Positions 60,421 through 64,000 of a stretch of 64,000 nt of DNA are shown here, in pieces. Position 1 is the first letter of the stretch, and every line of letters starts with the position of its first letter. The stretch spans positions 124,001 through 188,000 of the forward strand of contig JAUSBK010000007.1 in assembly GCA_030652115.1 (NCBI GenBank), written 5' to 3'. The DNA is from Coriobacteriia bacterium. GTDB lineage: Bacteria; Actinomycetota; Coriobacteriia; Anaerosomatales; Anaerosomataceae. The notes beneath the pieces are model-generated. The model worked only from the letters and a program-made list of their open reading frames with translations. It was not told the origin of the DNA and ran no database searches. The position numbers were made by a program, and so were the translations under genes.

Positions 60421-60458
60421 CGCAGCACGGCAACAGCGATGACCGTTTGGAGGCCGAG

Positions 60459-60929
60459 ATGACTGAGTTCGTGAATGTGCCAGTACCTGCTGACCGCGTC
60501 CAGGATGTCTACGAGTTCCTGGCGAAGACGAAGAGGGCTGCATTCAACAACCCTGACTGGGATGAGGAACAGGCCAAGTCGTATGCGAGGCCACCGTATC
60601 AGTGGGATGAGGAGTTGGTTGGGCGGATGGTCCAGGAGTCGTCGGAGAAGATGCGGTCGATCCTGCGTTCGCTGGCCGCTGATGGGGTAGGGCGGGATCC
60701 CCAGTCGGTGGACGACATCGCGAAGCTGACAGGGTTGGAGCGCGCTCAGGTTGTGGCGACTCTTGGGCCGTTCGACAAGAGGGTCAAGGGTCGGTACGGG
60801 ATGAAGGTCATGCCGTTCGACTCGGTCTCGGATGCAGAGGATGGGCGTCGCTACCTGACGATGCCCGAGGACGTTGCCCAGATGGTTTGGGCAAAGCTCG
60901 AAGAGCTTGAAAGCAAGAAGGCACGCTAG
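60459..60929 (+). CDS. small helical protein of unknown function (DUF6416-like)
   Basis: A 156-residue soluble protein: MTEFVNVPVPADRVQDVYEFLA at the start, then a likely winged-helix-like segment in the middle (RDPQSVDDIAKLTGLERAQV), and a C-terminal MPEDVAQMVWAKLEELE helix. The pattern is like actinobacterial proteins with a DUF6416 domain (recalled, uncertain). It may bind DNA. ATG with GGAGG upstream and its own consensus promoter. Confidence 0.68.
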   Translation: MTEFVNVPVPADRVQDVYEFLAKTKRAAFNNPDWDEEQAKSYARPPYQWDEELVGRMVQESSEKMRSILRSLAADGVGRDPQSVDDIAKLTGLERAQVVATLGPFDKRVKGRYGMKVMPFDSVSDAEDGRRYLTMPEDVAQMVWAKLEELESKKAR

Positions 60930-61107
60930 AGAGGTACTGACGTCGTGATCTGCAGTAGCGACGGGGTTGGTGATGTCGATTTCGAACAAGAGGAGTGATG
61001 CCGCGTGTTGAACAAGGACCGCTGCCGAGAGGTAAGCGGTATCGCAAGAGGCGAAGAGCGCCTAACACCATTCAATTGTGCCGCTAGAGGCACGGAGAGG
61101 ATTCATC

Positions 61108-62097
61108 ATGAGCGATACAAGTATTGACTGGGCTGAGAAGTCTTGGAATCCAGTCACAGGATGCACGAAGAAGTCTGAAGGATGCGATCACTGCTATGCC
61201 GAGCGCATGGCGAAGCGGCTGCAGAACATGGGGCAAGCGCGCTACGTGAACGGCTTTCAGGTAACCATGCACGAGTCAGTCCTCACCGAACCTGAGGGCT
61301 GGGCCAAACCAAGCAAGATATTCGTCTGCTCAATGTCAGATCTATTCCACGAGTACGTGACCGACGATTTCATCAAGCGTGTGTTCGAGAAGATGAACCA
61401 GCTCGAACGGCATACGTTCCTCGTTCTGACGAAGCGACCTGAACGCTTGGCCGCTCTTGCGTCGGAGCTTCAGTTCACCGCCAACATCTGGGTTGGTGTG
61501 ACGGTTGAGCATCCCCACTACATCAGCAGGATCGATGTGCTTCGCACGATACCTGCGGCAAAGCGATGGATCTCGTGCGAGCCGTTGCTGGAGTCGCTTG
61601 CTGACACGGACTTCACAGGCATCGACTGGATTGTGGTTGGTGGTGAGTCAGGTCCTGGCGCTCGTCCAATGGATCCAGACTGGGCACGCGAGCTGGATAT
61701 GCAGTGCGAGTGGGAGGGCATCGCTTTCTTCTACAAGCAGCAGGGCGCCAAGGTGGGTAAGGGTTCGAAGCTGCTGGATGGCGTGGAAAGACATCAGTAC
61801 CCCGATCAAGAGGTGGGCGGGTCGGAATCTGATGCAGGTAACGACGGTGAGTGGATTGGCGGGATGCGGAGGGTGAAGGTTGACCACATACCGCCTCTGG
61901 AGCCTGGCGGCTACATGACCGAGTGGGATGAAGAGGGCAACGAGGTCAGCCACCTGCTGCTGGAGAAGGGACTGGCGGCGAGAACAATCGTCAGCCCACA
62001 GGGCGAGACCGTGAGCGTCGACGTGGTTGAGGTGTCTGAGTGCTTCGGTGAGATCACGGCCCTGGACTATGACGGGCCGTCAGGCGAAGCAGCGTAG
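61108..62097 (+). CDS. DUF5131 family (phage Gp37/Gp68-like) radical-SAM-like protein
   Basis: A 329-residue protein starting TSIDWAEKSWNPVTGCTKKS, with the cysteine cluster CTKKSEGCDHCYAE resembling a Cys-x6-Cys-x2-Cys iron-sulfur site. The DUF5131 core runs to about residue 230 (WISCEPLLE, VVGGESGPGARPM), and about 95 extra residues follow. Family members are carried by phages and mobile elements, and elsewhere next to three-Cys-motif partner genes; none is visible here. ATG with GGAGAGG upstream. A GTGCC/GGCAC hairpin lies at 61079-61094. Confidence 0.85.
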   Translation: MSDTSIDWAEKSWNPVTGCTKKSEGCDHCYAERMAKRLQNMGQARYVNGFQVTMHESVLTEPEGWAKPSKIFVCSMSDLFHEYVTDDFIKRVFEKMNQLERHTFLVLTKRPERLAALASELQFTANIWVGVTVEHPHYISRIDVLRTIPAAKRWISCEPLLESLADTDFTGIDWIVVGGESGPGARPMDPDWARELDMQCEWEGIAFFYKQQGAKVGKGSKLLDGVERHQYPDQEVGGSESDAGNDGEWIGGMRRVKVDHIPPLEPGGYMTEWDEEGNEVSHLLLEKGLAARTIVSPQGETVSVDVVEVSECFGEITALDYDGPSGEAA

Positions 62098-62117
62098 CCT
62101 CTGCTCAGCAACACTGG

Positions 62118-62155
62118 AGAGGCTCTCCTCACTCGATGAGGGGGGCCTCTTCTCG
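62118..62155 (+). terminator. terminator after the DUF5131 gene
   Basis: A 14-pair stem (62118-62131 with 62137-62150, two U-G wobbles), loop CTCGA, then TCTCGTCT. It closes the transcript beginning at 60420. Confidence 0.75.
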
Positions 62156-62468
62156 TCTGTGAAGCCAATAGGGTCGCGGAATCCGAGCCAAGTATTGAAA
62201 GGGGGTACAGGTAGTTGCTCAGTTGTGTTGGTCGGGATTGGCGCCCGGTACCCGTCAGGTGCTGTTGGTGGAGGGTCTCACACAAGAAAGGTAGGTGTTG
62301 CCGCGTTCTGTTGATCCTGCCCGTCCACGAAGGAGGTGATGCTGTCGGAATAGGGTCACTACAGTGCCCCTGAGGGGCCACACAAGGCCGTCTGAGGCCA
62401 CGTTCTATCCGTTGCGCCGTCCAAGTGGGCGGTGTTTTGCGTTTCTTGCGCAAGAGAGGAGATCCATC
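62156..62468 (+). other. gene-free leader of the zinc-ribbon gene
   Basis: No coding region is apparent. It holds an isolated perfect Shine-Dalgarno-like AAGGAGGTGAT (62330-62340) leading only to a four-codon frame, and a GCCCC-TGA-GGGGC hairpin near 62365. A leader-peptide or RNA regulatory role is possible but unsupported. Confidence 0.4.
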
Positions 62469-62978
62469 ATGGTTACTCCGTTCGAGAAGCTGCTCGCCCA
62501 TGAGCAGCAGGTCGCACTGGTGAGTGTCTTGGTTGCCCGCATGTCGGAGGCTGGGATCCTGAGCGAGGATGCTGCCGGCATGCAGCCGTCGGAGATTGCA
62601 GCGCTCGTCATGGATAGTGCCGCCGCAGAAGGGTCTGGTTCCGACGCCATCCGTAAGGCGCTGGTCTTCAAGGTGGCAGAGATAGTGGAGTCGGTCACCA
62701 ACATGGTGAGGGGTGCCGCCGTGAAGTCAGCTCCAGCAGCCAGGAAGGCAGGCAAGGTCACTGCTGATGTCGCAGCAGCTGCAGGTAAGTTCGTCTTTCG
62801 GACCACCAGCGAGGCCGTCCGCAGGATGAGTCCTGTCTATGGGCCGCCTTGCCCAAGGTGCAGTGCCCCGACCGTCATCAGGCGGAACAAGAAGACGCAC
62901 GTTCCGTTTGCAGCGTGCGACGCCTGGAGGGACACGGGCTGCAACTTCACCGCTGGCGTTACCTTCACCGACGACTAG
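62469..62978 (+). CDS. helical protein with a C-terminal topoisomerase-type zinc ribbon
   Basis: A 169-residue protein: N-terminal 110 residues alpha-helical and Ala-rich, then a zinc ribbon from about residue 128 (PPCPRCSAPTVIRRNKKTH then PFAACDAWRDTGCNF). The layout Cys-x2-Cys...Cys-x7-Cys is like the C4 fingers of type I topoisomerases, which bind single-stranded DNA. ATG with GAGAGGAG upstream. Its end overlaps the minus-strand Cys-rich gene by four bases. Function unknown; possibly DNA-binding. Confidence 0.75.
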   Translation: MVTPFEKLLAHEQQVALVSVLVARMSEAGILSEDAAGMQPSEIAALVMDSAAAEGSGSDAIRKALVFKVAEIVESVTNMVRGAAVKSAPAARKAGKVTADVAAAAGKFVFRTTSEAVRRMSPVYGPPCPRCSAPTVIRRNKKTHVPFAACDAWRDTGCNFTAGVTFTDD

Positions 62979-63223
62979 GGTCCAGTCGTAAGCCGCAACT
63001 CAAGACTTCGTGCGAATGTCTGGCACGGCAGGCAGAACTGGTGTCCGCGCACTCGTCGGATCAAGTCGATCAGTGCGTCGTTGCACGTGGCATCCAAGAC
63101 GAGGATCGCAGGGCATTGGCCGTCCATGGCACGGCATGGGCAGTAGCGTGTTCGAGGAGCGAGGAGGCCACGCAGCCGATCCCAGACTGCGTGGCTTCTG
63201 CTCTTGATGCTACTCAGGTGCAT
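62975..63223 (-). CDS. small Cys-rich protein downstream of the short recombinase
   Basis: An 82-residue protein with three cysteine groups: YCPCRAMDGQCP, ATCND and GHQFCLPCQTF, suggesting a metal site. The ATG at 63223 overlaps the end of the recombinase gene (stop at 63210) and both are on the minus strand, so the two would be coupled. The pattern VRGHQFCLPCQTFARSLEL looks non-random. It could be a recombination directionality factor or a regulator; no family recognised. Confidence 0.45.
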   Translation of the reverse strand: MHLSSIKSRSHAVWDRLRGLLAPRTRYCPCRAMDGQCPAILVLDATCNDALIDLIRRVRGHQFCLPCQTFARSLELRLTTGP

Positions 63224-63683
63224 TGCCCAGCATCAGCATGTCGATCTGCGACACCGGGTTAACGGCTATGTAGCGCCATGCCACCGCGATTCCAAGAATC
63301 GCGCTCAGGACTTCGACCACCGGCTTGATCTTCCGGTAGCTCATGCCTTCCGAGTGAAGCGTGTCGATGAAGCTGCGGACCGCAGCAGCGTCGAGCTTGG
63401 CGAGTGTGGTTGCCCCCAGATGAAGGCTGATGGTCGACGTGAACGCCCGTCGGTAGGTGGCGACGGTGTCCCGCGTCAGGTTGGGCAGCATGTGGTATTC
63501 CATGCACCGATCGTAGAACGCTGAGAGCGTGATTGACTGCGCGTCTTCCGTCCCGAGCTGCATAGCTGTTCGTGCTTCTTCAGCGGCTACCTGGGTCTTG
63601 TATGTCTTCCAAGTCACCCCATCGTCATCGGTGATCTTGAGGCCGCTGTTCCGGCCTTTGGCCACGAGTTGTACTTCTAGCAT
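63210..63683 (-). CDS. tyrosine recombinase N-terminal half without catalytic domain
   Basis: A 157-residue protein with an arm-binding-like start (LEVQLVAKGRNSGLKITDDD) and the SAM-like core-binding domain (TLSAFYDRCMEYHMLPNLTRDTVATYRRAF through IAVNPVSQID). It stops exactly where the catalytic domain should begin, so none of the R-H-R-Y active-site residues exist. Start at ATG 63683 with AAAGGT upstream. Either a truncated integrase or a naturally short accessory DNA-binding protein. Confidence 0.75.
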   Translation of the reverse strand: MLEVQLVAKGRNSGLKITDDDGVTWKTYKTQVAAEEARTAMQLGTEDAQSITLSAFYDRCMEYHMLPNLTRDTVATYRRAFTSTISLHLGATTLAKLDAAAVRSFIDTLHSEGMSYRKIKPVVEVLSAILGIAVAWRYIAVNPVSQIDMLMLGNAPE

Positions 63684-63696
63684 CTTGGTACCTTTC

Positions 63697-63780
63697 ACCA
63701 GGGCTTTTCCGACCCTGGCCCTATTGGGTTGCGCCTTGTGCGAACCCTTCTCTCTATAAGTAACGATTGTTCGGAACGAT
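63697..63780. promoter_or_regulatory. divergent control region of the short recombinase and an edge regulator
   Basis: An imperfect palindrome ATTGTTC-G-GAACGAT (63766-63780) lies between the two divergent genes, next to TTATAG on the minus strand, which could be a -10. A CCAGGG-N9-CCCTGG inverted repeat (63698-63718) sits in the recombinase leader. These are candidate operators for the edge regulator. Confidence 0.5.
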
Positions 63781-63881
63781 GTTCACTTTTCCGGCGAAGA
63801 ATGTCGGGAAACGACCGAAGGAGAGCCTGGCTCGAAAGAGCTGGGCTTTCGTGTATCCAGGCACCAATTGGAGGTGGCCAC

Positions 63882-64000
63882 ATGTCTGGAGGGAAGCACT
63901 ATCGAAGCGCGACCACGGTGCTCATCGACGGTGACAAGTTGCGTCGGTTCTGCTGGCTCAATCGCACGCCGCTGTCCCACATCGGTCCGATGATCGGAAG
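63882..64000 (+). CDS. start of a probable HTH regulator (cut by the window edge)
   Basis: A frame opening at ATG 63882 with GGAGGTGG upstream and continuing past the window. Visible residues contain TVLIDGDKLRRFCWLNRTPL then SHIGPMIG, the usual first helices of an XRE-type HTH domain. Divergent from the short recombinase, as expected for an element repressor. Only about 40 residues are seen. Confidence 0.55.
   Translation, partial: MSGGKHYRSATTVLIDGDKLRRFCWLNRTPLSHIGPMIG

Noticed and set aside
61060-61067. GCCTAAC near 61062 as an attC R'' core
   Set aside because: No R' partner and no attC stem within about 150 bases.
62330-62352. perfect ribosome-binding site AAGGAGGTGAT as the start of a gene
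   Set aside because: The frame behind it closes after four codons; no longer frame starts at suitable spacing.

Overview
The window is 64 kb of high-GC DNA. It is probably from an actinomycetotan, and the mix of genes suggests a Coriobacteriia-like lineage. This is an inference from three things: the rapZ-yvcK-whiA cluster followed by gap-pgk-tpiA-gpmI-secG, a Gram-positive type SOS box (CGAAC-N4-GTTCG) in front of uvrA, and a PII/GlnD/Amt nitrogen cluster.

From 1 to about 15.8 kb is housekeeping sequence: an AarF/UbiB-type kinase, two small membrane proteins, larE, acetyl-CoA synthetase, a PASTA-domain membrane protein, the minus-strand amt-glnB-glnD nitrogen unit, and an SOS-controlled uvrA-(unknown gene)-uvrC unit. 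From 15.9 to 29.9 kb lies an accessory stretch of small metabolic and membrane genes: an isochorismatase-family hydrolase, three related MDR oxidoreductases (one frameshifted), DUF6326-like membrane proteins, a TetR regulator with twin operators in its divergent promoter, an XRE-controlled operon, a CPBP protease, a GyrI-like protein, an ArsC/LMW phosphatase, a glycosyltransferase beside a patatin remnant, and a membrane/ACT fusion. From 30 to 48.4 kb follow an ABC exporter, a DUF318-type permease, rapZ-yvcK-whiA, the glycolytic operon with secG, and a complete oligopeptide transporter (oppABCDF).

At 48462-48547 there is a tRNA-Leu(GAG). Everything to its right, to the window edge, is an accessory island with visibly lower GC and different codon use. 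Its modules in order are: an acidic protein made of GYDxx pentapeptides; a membrane protein; a DUF262 + HEPN gene pair ending in an integron-type attC site; a Pycsar-like cyclase/membrane-effector pair; a type III restriction-modification locus with an extra nuclease-like third gene; a helical protein, a DUF5131 (phage Gp37-like) protein and a zinc-ribbon protein; and a minus-strand, catalytic-domain-less tyrosine recombinase with a Cys-rich partner, divergent from a truncated regulator gene at the edge.

Diverged non-coding repeats punctuate the island. One repeat pair, just 3' of the tRNA and again at 52.4 kb, carries the same 54-bp block followed by different paired 10-mers (N10-AA-N10). 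I read these as integrase arm-type sites left by two different elements that used the same tRNA. The island is best described as a defence island. Its least explained parts are the pentapeptide protein, the attC-tagged DUF262-HEPN cassette, the third gene of the restriction locus and the short recombinase.
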